From: Bedellia somnulentella | Taxonomy: Eukaryota > Arthropoda > Insecta > Lepidoptera > Bedelliidae | DNA length: 64,000 nucleotides | Assembly: GCA_963576735.1 (NCBI GenBank) | Contig: OY755178.1 | Coordinates: 1,116,001 to 1,180,000, forward strand | Direction: 5' to 3' | Shown: positions 12,401-23,700 of the stretch, piece by piece | How positions within the stretch are numbered: the first letter of the stretch is position 1 | Layout of the letters: each line of letters opens with the position of its first letter | Notes under the pieces: generated by a model | The model's input: only the letters and a program-made list of their open reading frames with translations | Database searches by the model: none | What the model was told of the DNA's origin: nothing | Translations under genes and position numbers: made by a program

Positions 12401-15400
12401 TTTTCTATCAGATAGATAGATAAAACATTTATTTCCACAACTAAGACACACAAATTATAACAACATAATCACATACATTACAAAAACAAAAGAACATTAC
12501 AACACCAATTTTGTGTGTCACAGCAATGAAAATGGGATCCAACTCAGCGTTGAAATTTGCTTTTGGGCAAAACACTGATTTTCAGTTGTTTCCCTGGGCT
12601 GACCACTTCACAAAGACTAACCTTTAAATTCCTATAACTATAAGATAATTACATACATACATATACTCACGGCTATATTTCCCTAAAAGGGGTAGCCAGA
12701 GCTAAAAAATTATAAATTCCTCAGCCACTTTTGGAAGTTGAGTGGGGAAAAGATGGTAAAAATAAAGGTTATTTAATGTTTTTTGACATGAATTCCTCAT
12801 GTGGGGATTATTACTCATAAACAAAAGATGTTATTAAATGAAAGAAAAATTTCGACACTGGCGGGAGCGACGGGGGCGTATACCCGAAGGTCGCGGGTTC
12901 GAACCCCGCCAGTGTCGAAATTTTTCTTTCCATTAATAACATCTTTTATTTATGAAAAATAAAGGTTTTTGGTGATGGGTCTCCAACCGCATCGCCCAAA
13001 AATCCAATAAAAAGCCCCAATACCCTTAGTCGCCTCTTACGACACCCGTGGGTAGAAAGGGGTAGCGACATTCTAAGCCGACACTACACGGCATAATAAG
13101 ATAATTACTATCTCCACTTATTATAAAAACGAGAGTTGTATATTTTTATGTTTGCCTACAATTAGTTAGAAGGCTACGAAACTGTTCACAAATTTAGAAT
13201 TTGTTTTCATAACTAAAATGCTTGGAGAATTCCTTCATAAGTTAAAAAAAGTTACTATATGATCACGCTTAATTTCATATGGGTACGAAGTGGCTCTTGA
13301 AACCTTACATCATTTAAAATACCACTAAAACCGTGTGAAACTGCGGTTGTTCAATAATGCGTAATAATTGATGATTCCGAAAATCTGGCTACGCCTTTTT
13401 GAAATAAATTTTCATGAGCTGGGTAAGTTTTATTTCACCACCTTTTCGCTGTAGCGCTGGTATTTTTATGAATGATGAATCGCTTAGCTATACCAATTAG
13501 GGTTAATTAATATGTAGTTTCGGACTAAACCAGCCATTTACCATTTCTTCTCGGGGGAGTGGACCAAGACCGTCCGTCTTGCCTGTTTATGTTCGCTTTG
13601 GGTGATGTCGTGGAAATCTATCACTGAATCCTTTAATTTAAAAAAGAACCTTATGGCTACTAATGCAAGGAACTAGCAAGTTCCGTAACTCTCTGTACCC
13701 CAATTTGATAATTATAGCCGTTAGAAAATATGGATAAGAAAGTAGGTAAGATTAACCTACTTTGAAGCTCAATAACGTAAAATATCCATTACAAAACGGC
13801 GGATAACCTAATTAACAAAAGTGAATGTAGTTGAAATGGTAATTTATCTACCGAGTCGTACTTGGAACGGAACATGCTGGAATGTAATAATTAATTCAGA
13901 CATTGCTGAACACGGGCTGGCTCCTCTCTTGCTAAATTACACTAATTTAACTTATCCAATATTACTTAAGATATAATCAACTCAACATAACATAACATAA
14001 CATAAACGTTCACGCCGAATATCCCCGAAGGGGTTGGCAGAGGTACTAATACTTCTGAACATCAAGTGACTTTGTCACCTGGTGTTCAGAGTACCCACGT
14101 TTTCACGTGATAGGGGGCAGGCCTATCGCCGTTTTGTACGAATACACTGTCACATGACTAAGTACAACTCAGCCATGTGGGTTTCCTCACGATGTTTTCC
14201 CTCACCGTTAACAACCATGATAAATTAACCACACATATGTCTTTAGAAAAGACAAATTGGTGTAGGCCCGACCCAGGATTTGAACACTAGTCGTTTGCAC
14301 GATAACCGAGTGTTCTACCCACTGGGCTATCACGGTATAATCAACTCAACACTGGCTGTATTATTTCAAGTAACCGAAAAAAAACCCTTTGACATTACTT
14401 TTTGTTAAGGGAAGGAAAATATTGAAAATAGACTCGGGCTTAGAAGCCACCTCAGCTGTAAAATTACTAACGCATTCACTCCAATAAACGTTCATTCAAC
14501 CCCTTTAATAGTGCATCTATGTAGTGTCGCGTTAGAATAGCACTACTCCATTTTTACTCGTGGGTGATCGTAATAGGTGACTAAGAGTTTAGGCACTGTT
14601 ATAAGATTTTAGAGCCAATTATTATGAAACAAAGACAAATTGGTTTTCTAATTTTTCGCGCACTAGTTTAAAAATTGAGTTTTTATACGATACTAGCGAC
14701 CCGCCCCGGCTTCGCACGGGTGCAATGCAAAATACACCTACTACAGAATGTCCTTATACACAACGTTCACAGCTTTTTTGTCATTAGCCAATACTCAAAG
14801 TCTTAATGGAAGAAATACCAAGAAATATGGTTTTAAGCTAATCCTATCTAACCTAATGTACTTACAATACTAAATAATAATAATAAAAATTAAAAGATAA
14901 TCAACAACAAAAGATACTTATTCTATTCAGTTTACTTAATTCTTGATATTTTTCTCGCTAGAGAGCTCCGATAAACGCGTGCGATCGCTGCAAATCATAA
15001 AGTGCTATAAGGCGAAGCTCTTTTTTTTTTTTTTTTTGTTTGCCGGTGGGGAAATCCTCATAGGCGACTCTCTCGAGCGACGGGGGTATGTCGGACTTTT
15101 ACCGACTAAAACCCCACCGGTTCGGTGCTGCTCGGCCATCGACGCGCTATTTATAAGTACGCGCCGCCCGGCGCAAACAACTACGACCCTGCATTTTAAA
15201 TTTGTAATATCTTCGGTAATATTCACTTAAATTACATGCTGTAAAAGCATATTGATCTATAATAAATGCACAATTTATTTAAGGTACTTAATTGGATAAG
15301 GATTAATGCTGTATTGTTTAAAATCACTTCGTAAATAACCATTTTTTAGTAAAGAATAAAAATGGTTATGCTGAGTTATCCCTAAGAGATAGACATATAC

Positions 15401-16314
15401 CATCGCGGACTTTTTTGTTGAACTTTTTGAGGTGAACAATACTGTAGTACATTATTTTGGTCTATCTCGTAGGGTTCAGCCAGCGTTTGCAATATAAGCG
15501 CAAAAAAACGTGCTTATTTACGACATCACATTAGAAACCTTTAAATTTATCAGTGTTTCTCTACTATATTATGCATTTATTATACATACAAACCTTCCTT
15601 AAGAATCACTCTATCTATTAAAAAAAACCGCATCAAAATCCGTTGCGTAGTTTTAAAGATCTAAGCATACATACGGACATACAGCGAAAGCGACTTTGTT
15701 TTATACTATGTATTGATGCTATGCTATATGATGTTTTTATGCGATATGATATGATATTATGTGTAGTGTCGGCTTAGAATAGCACTACCCAATTTCTTCC
15801 GGTGGGTGTACGTAAGAGGCGACTAACGGACTTGGGGCTTTTAAGGGATGTTTGGGCGATGCGGTTGGAGACCTATCACCAACAAACTTTATTTTACCAT
15901 CTTTGGCCCCGCTCGACTTTCCAGAAGTGGCTGAGGAATTTATAATTCCTTAGATCTGGCTGCCCCTTCTACGGATGTATGGCCGTGAGTATATGTATGT
16001 ATGAATACGATATAATGCGTATCAAATAAATGTAAGTAAATAAATTTTATTTTAAATATTTATTATACTGTTTTTCATCAGCGGAAATCGAACCTGCAAC
16101 CAGTACTAGCTAGTCCTCCTAACCAGGCTTTCCACACCAAGGCTTTCATAAAATAAACACAAACAGCATAACCGAACAGATGGATTTATTACCTTTTCTC
16201 CTGAACATCATCTATTTCCTCATTAACCGACAGACTGTCCTCAATGTCAGTTGAACTGATCGGAGTGTTGAAGGCAAATTCAGCTTCGGTATCACTCAAA
16301 TATGTTGTAGACAT
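8828..16314 (-). CDS. Probable 5' part of an unidentified gene (2 exons seen)
   Basis: Exon 16193-16314 opens with an ATG and encodes MSTTYLSDTEAEFAF and an acidic stretch ending DDVQEK, with donor AAAAG|GTAATA. Exon 8828-8993 encodes a compact, conserved-looking segment (SSDVPYELPGDPQCVLLSFA, then DDVEKVIAFWELIRGRQELM, then DLIIDK) with donor GATAAG|GTGAGG. The phases fit directly (2 + 1), giving 96 codons. The acceptor at 8994 has a poor polypyrimidine tract, and other exons could lie between. I cannot name the family. Later exons were not found to the left, so the gene may continue outside the window or the two exons may belong to different genes. Confidence 0.45.
9133..9338 (-). mobile_element. 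Degenerate S2 SINE
   Basis: ACGGCTATAAATCTG, AAGGGGTAGCCAGA and AGTCTCCAGCC. Borders the Helitron at 9341. Confidence 0.7.
9341..10315 (+). mobile_element. Non-autonomous Helitron
   Basis: Starts TCTATACTTATAATAAA after an A and ends CTAG before a T (A|T target). A terminal hairpin region CCCGTGCGAAGCTGGG lies before the end. 975 bp, no ORF. A (GTCT)n tract is inside. Confidence 0.8.
9462..9497 (+). repeat. (GTCT)n microsatellite
   Basis: About nine GTCT units inside the Helitron. Confidence 0.95.
10564..10645 (-). mobile_element. S2 SINE fragment
   Basis: AAGGGTAGCCAGAGCC and TCAGCCGCTTCAGGAAGTTG. Confidence 0.5.
11165..11395 (-). mobile_element. Degenerate S2 SINE
   Basis: GGTAGCCAG, TGTAAAATAAAGGTTGTTGG and GCGCCTCTGACGACTCCCGC. 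Confidence 0.7.
11718..11789 (-). mobile_element. L1x LINE 3' end, short fragment
   Basis: ACGCCATTAGTTCC, GGGGTAGGCA and ATCGATCGCCACTTCGTACG, as in the other copies. Confidence 0.75.
11905..12132 (+). mobile_element. L1x LINE 3' fragment
   Basis: Starts at SRGRPRKTHLDQIE, has a 1-base change after KRLM that breaks the frame, and ends GGCGTGAGTATATTTATG then (TATG)n. Confidence 0.85.
12140..12638. other. No gene seen
   Basis: AT-rich, no recognisable element. Confidence 0.35.
12653..13095 (-). mobile_element. S2 SINE split by S3 SINE
   Basis: 13-bp duplication ATAAGATAATTAC (12640-12652, 13096-13108). The halves are 12653-12770 and 12955-13095. Confidence 0.92.
12771..12954 (-). mobile_element. 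S3 SINE nested in S2
   Basis: 13-bp duplication AAAAATAAAGGTT (12758-12770, 12955-12967). Holds an internal inverted repeat GAAAGAAAAATTTCGACACTG / reverse (first 20 bases compared) around the tRNA-like B-box GGTTCGAACCCCGCC. Confidence 0.85.
13110..13972. other. No gene seen
   Basis: AT-rich; a weak S2-like stretch near 13540-13615 only. Confidence 0.3.
13988..14336 (-). mobile_element. S1 SINE, full length
   Basis: 15-bp duplication ATAATCAACTCAACA (13973-13987, 14337-14351). Nearly identical to the copy at 7906. Confidence 0.93.
14517..14600 (+). mobile_element. S2 SINE 5' fragment
   Basis: ATGTAGTGTCGCGTTAGAAT, AGCACTACTCC and CGTGGGTGATCGTAATAGGT. Confidence 0.75.
14693..15716 (-). 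mobile_element. Non-autonomous Helitron carrying a retro-inserted block
   Basis: On the minus strand it starts TCAATACATAGTATAAAAC and ends GCCGGGGCGGGTCGCTAG before T. 1024 bp. Includes a GC-rich block with a poly(A) tract on the minus strand (15020-15210). Confidence 0.8.
15020..15210 (-). mobile_element. GC-rich retroposed fragment with poly(A)
   Basis: A run of ~18 T (plus strand) is followed by ~170 bp of GC-rich sequence unlike the rest of the Helitron; it looks like a LINE 3' UTR inserted in minus orientation. No duplication verified. Confidence 0.45.
15756..15998 (+). mobile_element. S2 SINE, full length
   Basis: TGTAGTGTCGGCTTAGAATA through GCCGTGAGTATATGTATGT. Adjacent to the Helitron. 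Confidence 0.9.
16193..16314 (-). CDS. Candidate first exon (ATG) of unidentified gene
   Basis: 40 codons plus 2 bases, acidic and Ser/Thr-rich, good donor. The coding-like composition contrasts with the surrounding AT-rich sequence. Confidence 0.5.
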
Positions 16315-16959
16315 TATTCTCGCCTTTTTAGTTGTTAATATACAAAAACTAGTCGAAGGAATTCAATTCAATTTTTCTTCAATGGCTAGTCGAAGGAAAT
16401 CCCTTGTTTACTTAGTATTTAACAAACTTGTGACATGTAAATTTGTTTACGACAGTGTCATTTTAAAATCTGTATTTCAATGTCAAATTGAGAATGAACT
16501 TAATTGAGGCGGGAGGAAAACGGAAAAGCATCAAAAAGTATGTTTTCTGAACAATCTTAAAATGGCGGTCATCCTCCATTCAAGGTGTCTTAGAAAGTTA
16601 TACAAAGACAATCCCAGTCATCATTGCCCAAATAATTCCAACGAGATTCACGACTTACTCATCTACCATGAAAAGAGTGCTTTGGCGATAGTCCGAAACG
16701 TAGGCCTTGAGCGGATTGAAAGATGTCAACGACTACTACCGTGCTAGTAGTAGCATAGTATATGTATGCTTAGAAATAGATTCCGAAACCCGTGCCCTTT
16801 CAAACACGCCATTATCTTTATTGCCGATTAATCATTAATTAATTCAAACTCATGTCTATACCAAAATGAGAAAACTCTCTTCATATTTTGTGAGTGGACC
16901 CCCAGCTATCGTATCGGAGATTTCGGTCAACGGAGGCAGTTAGCGATCCTTGAAGACGG

Positions 16960-17215
16960 TACTCGGATGGACAGTGGTAAGTGATGTATGTAAGACTAAA
17001 AAGCATTCGAATATATAAATCACCTGCGGGCGGTAACACTGCAAACAAAAAGTCATACACTGTTCTAACTGCACGAGCCCCCATAAGCAAGCTGACACTA
17101 AAAGTGACCCGAGTTGGAAAACAGAAGTTACAATGGGCAGGACACATCCAACGTATAATTTAAGTTTCTGGAGTGGCGGCCAGGTACTGGACGATGCAGC
17201 ATAGACCAATCGTTG
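16960..17215 (+). pseudogene. LINE C-terminal remnant
   Basis: LQWAGHIQRI in a mutated frame resembles the conserved GHI.RM of LINE C-termini. An S2 3' end follows at 17237. Confidence 0.45.
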
Positions 17216-17236
17216 TGGAAATATTTGTGGGCCTGT

Positions 17237-17308
17237 TGTACCTGAGGAATTTATAATTCCTTGGCTCTGGCTACCCCTTCTAGGGAATTATAGCCGTGAG
17301 TATACGTA
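17237..17308 (+). mobile_element. S2 SINE 3' end
   Basis: CCTGAGGAATTTATAATTCC to GCCGTGAGTATACGTA. Confidence 0.75.
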
Positions 17309-17654
17309 CTGTTTCCAGCAGTGGATGTCTTTGGGCTGGTAATGATGAAAGGTGAGGAACTACCATCAGCAACTTTTAACACATCCCTTTCCTTTAACGA
17401 TACATGATATAAAAATTAGACTGTAATTAAATGCGCGTTCATACACAATATACCTAGTTACTTACCACCCTGCCCCTATTTTAAGGCTCACTACCATGTG
17501 CACCTTTAACTCATTGTAGACGTGACCAGGACTCCATAATCTTTGCGCCCCTACTTTACGTACGCAATTTTGCTGTTAGCTTAACCTATTTTGCGGATCT
17601 TGTTAACGTTAATAATGTTATTTGAAGAGAGAAATGAAACCAACAGTCAATTTA

Positions 17655-17729
17655 TCATTTGGCATTTATTTCTTGAATTATACATTTTAAGATTTCTTCT
17701 CCTATTGTATTCCTATTTTCTTTGGTTAT
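17655..17729 (-). CDS. Ntpcr: Ntpcr exon 4 (terminal)
   Basis: Acceptor TCTTTTTCAG; 24 codons then TGA. ITKENRN follows KVWV of exon 3 without a gap against the vertebrate family pattern (VTKENRN). Too short to stand out as an ORF. Confidence 0.88.
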   Translation of the reverse strand: MTKENRNTIGEEILKCIIQEINAK

Positions 17730-20700
17730 CTGAAAAAGAAACATACATTATTTTAACAATATCATAAGGAGCTGCGTCTAAATCTGCATTAAATTAAACC
17801 AATACATACATACATACATACATATACTCACGGCTATAAATCCCTAGAAGGGGTAGCCAGAACTAAGGAATTCGAAATTCCTCAGCCACGTTTGGAAAGT
17901 TGAGTGGGGTAAAGATGGTAAAATAAAGGTTGTTGGTGATGGGTCTCCAACCGCATCGCTCAAAAATCCCTTAAAAGCCCCAACACCGTTAGTCGCCTCT
18001 TACGTACACCCACCGGAAGAAATGGGGTAGTGCTATTCTAAGCCGACACTACACAGCAAACCAATACCTCTATGATTTTTTAAGTCCTTGTCCTTTCAGT
18101 CAGTAAAACTTTCTACACTAATATGATTTGTTGCATTTCTGTATATAGTATTTTTCTGTTTATTTCCTGTGTCTGTTTCTTATTATTACTTTATTAGTTT
18201 GAGCGCTGGACTAACTCGGGCTGCACCTGCACTAGAACATCAGCGTTGTGGCAGCAGCCTTACAAGCCCTGTCATGACATTCAGCTGAAGTACATAAATA
18301 CATACATATACTCACGGCTATAAATCCCTTAACGGGGTAGTCAGAGCTTTGGAATGAGAAATTCCTTAGCCACTTTTGGAAGTTGATTGGGGAAAAGATG
18401 GTAATAATAAATGTTTTTGGTGACGGGTCTCCAACCACATCGCCCAAAAACCACTTAAAAATACCCTATACCCTTAGTCGCCGATACGAGTATAAGATCA
18501 TAAATGTTTTCTTTCTTTTTATTAATTTGATAAACCCATAACTAACACCATATTGTTTTTATCGATTTTAGTTATAAAACCGACAGTTGTTTTCTTCATA
18601 AAGCTGTTTTATATATTTTATAGTTTATTTACTGTGATGTGTGGTAAAATGGTTCCAATGAATAAAGAATAAATAAAGGAAAGAAAAATTTCGACACAGG
18701 CGGGAATCGAACCCTCGATCTCGGGTATACGCCCCGACGCTCTGCCAATTGAGCCACCGGAGCTACCGGAGGTAGGAAACGCAAACACTACTTAAACGTG
18801 TAAAAGAAATAAAGGATAGAAGAATTTCGTGCTGGCAGCCATTGACACGGTGGCTCAATTGGCAGAGCCTCGGGGCGTATACCCGAGGTCGCTGGTTCGA
18901 TTCCCGCCTGTGTCGAAGTTTTTCTTTCCTTTATTTATTAGTAATAATCCCCACATGAGGTTTTCATGAACAAAAAGATTTAAATTAAAATGGTTCTAGT
19001 CACTCACCACTTTGTAAGATCCTAAGAAACCTCTCACTTCCTCCATTAGCTTGCTCTTCTCAATACTCTGTTAGCAAACCATCTATTCTGGCTCATTTTC
19101 TACATACTCTACACGGAGAAGTATATTTACTTATAGTTTTAGCCATGTTTAATATAAACACGAGAGCGGAGTGATAAGTCTGCTAATAATCTATTTTCAA
19201 ATAAGATTATCACAAAGCTCAAGGAACCTCTTTTTTCACAAATCTTATAAAAAACTAAACAAAAAAAAATGGTTCATATTTACGGCGGCATCGCTCCTTG
19301 CATTGAGCCCTTTTTAACCGACTTCAAAAAAAGGAGTGTTCTCAATTCGACCGGTATATTATTATTATTATTTTTTATGTTTGTTCGCCGATTACTTCGC
19401 CATTTATGAACCGATTTTGATTATTATTATATTTTCATAATTTAATATGGAATTTTTGCTTCCCCTAAAATATGCCGTCCGGGGTGAACCGCACCCCCGC
19501 CCGCGCTGCGCTACGCTACTGCAATGTATAATTATACCTGCCTCTATCACTCCGCCCTCGTACTTTTTTTCAAATGTATTATAATATAAGCGACATGATA
19601 GTCCAGTGGGTAGAACACCCGCCCGAAAAACAGAAGGGCGTGAGTTCCAATCCTGGGACGGGCCTACACCAATTTGTCTTTTCTAAAAGTCATATGTGTG
19701 GTTAATTTATCATGGTTGCTAACGGTGAGGGAAAACATCGTGAGGAAACCCACATGGCTGAGTTATACTTAGTCATGTGACAGTGTATTCGTGCAAAACG
19801 GCGATAGGCCTGCCCCCTATCACGTGAGTACACTGTCTAAGCAAAACGAGGGTACCTTCTCTGGAAACTAGATGGCGCTTGCCATGTGAGTTGAGTATTG
19901 GTACCTCTGCCAACCCCTGCGGGGATAAACGGCGTGAACGTTTATGTTATGTTATGTTTATGTATTATAATTATTTTATTTAATGAATGTTCCTAAACCA
20001 ACTTGCAGCTAAAAACGGTATTGTATTTCAAGCTACATCGTATGAAATGAACACAAAGTAAACAATCTATTACTATGCGTTCCCAAGCAGACGGACAATA
20101 AAGCTATGCTAAAAAATTGGTTCAGACTATGTTTTAGAACTCTAAAAACAAAATATACTAGTCGAAAATTTGTCCGGTTTTTCGTCCGCTGGCTTTGTTA
20201 GGTTTAGTTTGCGCTGCGGATGTCTCTTTGTATATACAACGTGTCCACATTGAAACGAGGTGTCCTTTGTCAATACAACCGACTGTTTTATATTCAGATT
20301 GGGAGAGTTCTTTTTTATCACATCTGTAGTTTGTAACGTTTGCCACGTGCTCGTATGGATTCACATTCAGGGAATGCGAGAAAATTTACTGGATCGTTGT
20401 AAAACCAGATTGGGTTCGAAAGGGATGTCTTAGCTATTAAGTTGTGCGTTCTTATTTAACAAATGATTTGCGGAAAGTTAAATTATTGTTATGAATAATC
20501 CTGAGCCATTTGGTTGTGTATTCCACAAACCGTTGATGGATTTTCCCGTAATTTGATTAAGTTCCAGATACCATAGCCGCCTTGTTCATACAACACGAAT
20601 ATATGAAATAAGTTCTCTCACGCCGTTAATTCCCATTGGGGTAGGCAGAGGCTATCGATCGCCACTTCGTACGATCCTGGCAAACCTCTCTTGCTTCGTC

Positions 20701-23700
20701 CTCATTCATCAATCTTTTCATACATGCTCTTTTATTCTTCATACTTCGGACGCCTGCCTTTTTGAGCACACTTTCAATTTGGTCCAAGTGCGTCTTTCGT
20801 GGCCGTCCTCTACTAACATTACCTTCCACATTAGCTCTATAGATACCTTTTACCAATTTCTCTCTCGACTTTAAGATAAGCAAATGTTTTGTTAAAGGCA
20901 GGAGTTTGATGTGAATAAAAAAGTACTTGAGGTTTGCGGCAGTCCTCCAAAGCAGTCTCTCGTTACCGCAGTGAAAAGTAAATATATTTACTTAAAAGCA
21001 TGTTCTGTTTAAACCCAAAATGACTCTTACAAACTTTGCGTGAAGTTTCAACTGAGATTCAGTTTCAAAAATTTACAATGTTATTTATTTCAAAACTTCC
21101 AGATGTTACCGAGACACCCGACGGTCTATTTGTAATAGACTATATGAAAAAGATTGACTGGTGATCTTAGTCAACTTAAGATCTTAAACGATTAATCCAA
21201 AGTGTTCATGGATAAAATTCCAATTAAAATAAAATTTCCAATTACCAATAAGATAACTTACCACCCATACTTTAGAAAACCTATGATTTCTTATATTTTC
21301 AACCAATGCATCACTTCTTCTACTTGGTATTGTAGTCAATACAAAACTATTGCTACTTAATATTTCTTGTATTGTATTCTTGAATTTGCTGCTAAATAAC
21401 TCCATTTTGCCAATTTCATCTATAATGAGGATTCCATTGTTTTCTCTTATCTGAAAAACAACAGCATAGCTAGTACAAGCGACCTTTTAACTAGATATCG
21501 CGTGGTATAAAAAAGCCATCTCTTTCGCACTTACTTAGTATCATATACTGTCCTCTGATTCTAACCAATGCCGTAACGATAAAATAGCCCTTGTGCTAGT
21601 TCTCCAGCTCATCATTACCTTACACCAACTTAGTGGTAGGTGAATTTGCAACTCAGTAATAAAAACATAAATAAGTATACTGTAAAAAGCCGACTAACGG
21701 TATTGGGGCTTTTAAGGGATTTTTGGGCGATGAGGTTGGAGACCCATCACCAACAACCTTTATTTTACCATCTTTTCCCCACTTAACTTTCCAAAAGTGG
21801 CTGAGAAATTTCTAATTCCTTAGCTCTGGCTACCCCGTCTAGGGATTTATAGCCATGAGTATATGTATGCATGTATGTAAAAAGCAGCAAGGCAATTACA
21901 AAACCACAACAAATTGTAACACTAAAGCAGTTTATGAACAGGGCATATTATATAAAGAAATGATGGTCATTGGTGGCTCAAAGTTTCTCAAATGGTAACC
22001 CCATTCCACAAGATTTGCAAAGGAACAGTTTATTGCGAGTGTTTTAGGGGAGTCCTATGTACAGGTGGGGATTAGCTAAAATGATAACTGTATAGAAAAT
22101 TTTGATTATTAAAATAGAATAATAGGGGAGTAAGGGGAGAATGGAGCACAACACCGTCTCCTACCCAAATGTCAACCTCACCTGCACGCGCCGGATGGCG
22201 GCGGCGTGGCACACACCACGCCGTGGTGCTCCCTGCTGGATAACAGACGAGGCTATGACGACCGAGCAGTGGCGGGATAACCACACACCTGGCTTTAGCT
22301 GGAATAGGCTTGCGGCGGCCTTAGGGAGTAAATACCCCAAAAAAGGACGATAGGAGAAGGTACTCCGAAACCAAACCGAGTGTGACGGCACGCTTTAAGG
22401 TAGCAGCCCTACTAGCCGTCTTAGGATACTATGGGCTAATTCCCTGTATATCTGAATCTACATTATTACTGAAACTCTAAGAAGAAAAATACGGACCGAT
22501 TTTCAAAAAACGACCTTTGGCGCGAAAAAAAGGACTCTGATTGGATGTTGGAATGTTCGCACGATGCGCGAAGAAAGTAGAGGACATCAGGTTGTCAAAT
22601 ACATGAGGGACTACCAGCTGGAAATACTTGGCATTTCTGAAACGAGATGGAAAGACTTTGGGGAACAACTAATTGAGGACTATACCCTTCTATACTCGGG
22701 ACAGGCAGTGAAACATGAATATGGTGTGGGTATCCTGCTTGCCAAAAATGCCCGGAATAGTCTACTTGAGTGGCAACCGGTGTCAGAGAGAATTGTTACA
22801 GCGCGTTTTAAGTCTAAAGTGAGAAATATCTCCGTAGTACAATGTTACGCCCCCACTAATGCAGCGGACTTTGGTATTAAAGAAGCGTTCTATGAACAAC
22901 TCTCGGCGACAATGCGAACTATTCCTAAAGGAGATATAGTGATTTGTATGGGTGACTATAACGCTCAGATTGGAAATGACAACCAAAACATAGAATCATG
23001 GGTAGGGAAGCATGCGTTAGGTACACGAAGTGAAAATGGCAACATGCTTGTAGACTTCTGCTGCGAATTTGATTTGGTGATTGGAGGCTCGATATTCCCA
23101 CACAAAGACTGCCATAAGGTATCCTGGGTTTCTCCTGACAGACGTACGGAAAATCAAATTGACCACGTCATAATAAGTAGGAAATGGCGACATTCGTTAC
23201 TGGATGTCCGCAACCGAAGAGGAGCAGACGTAAACAGTGATCACCACCTTATAGTTGCAAAAATCCGCCTGAAAATAGATAAGGTGCAGAATAAGACGAC
23301 CACATTATCTCGTCGTTTCGATGTCTCCAAATTGCAGAATTCTGACACAAAGCGGGAATTTAGTGTAGTACTGCACAATGAGTACTTCTCCCAGAAAGTC
23401 CAAGAAAGTGCAAGATCTATAGAAGAGGAGTGGGGCGCTGTAAAAAGCACGATGCACCGATGTTGCGAAAAGTTCTTAGGCTACCGTAGTCCTGGAAAGA
23501 AAGAATGGATATCTGCTGATACATGGAATAAAATACAACACCGAAAATCCATCAAAGAGAAACTTAATGCGGAAAAAGACCATAACATAAAAGAAACCCT
23601 AGCCTATGATTATTTTCTGTGCGAGAGCGAAATAAAACGCAGTGCGAAAAGAGACAAACGTGTCAGAGCTGCATCCATAGCCAAAAGAGCGGAACTAGCG

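Noticed and set aside
16562..16747. 61-codon ORF near the candidate first exon
   Set aside because: No recognisable motif, no splice logic; composition does not stand out.
18851..18920. Looks like a tRNA gene (A-box, B-box, pairing acceptor stem)
   Set aside because: Same sequence recurs with leader and tail in several SINE copies with duplications, and the anticodon arm cannot form a 7-base loop on a 5-bp stem.
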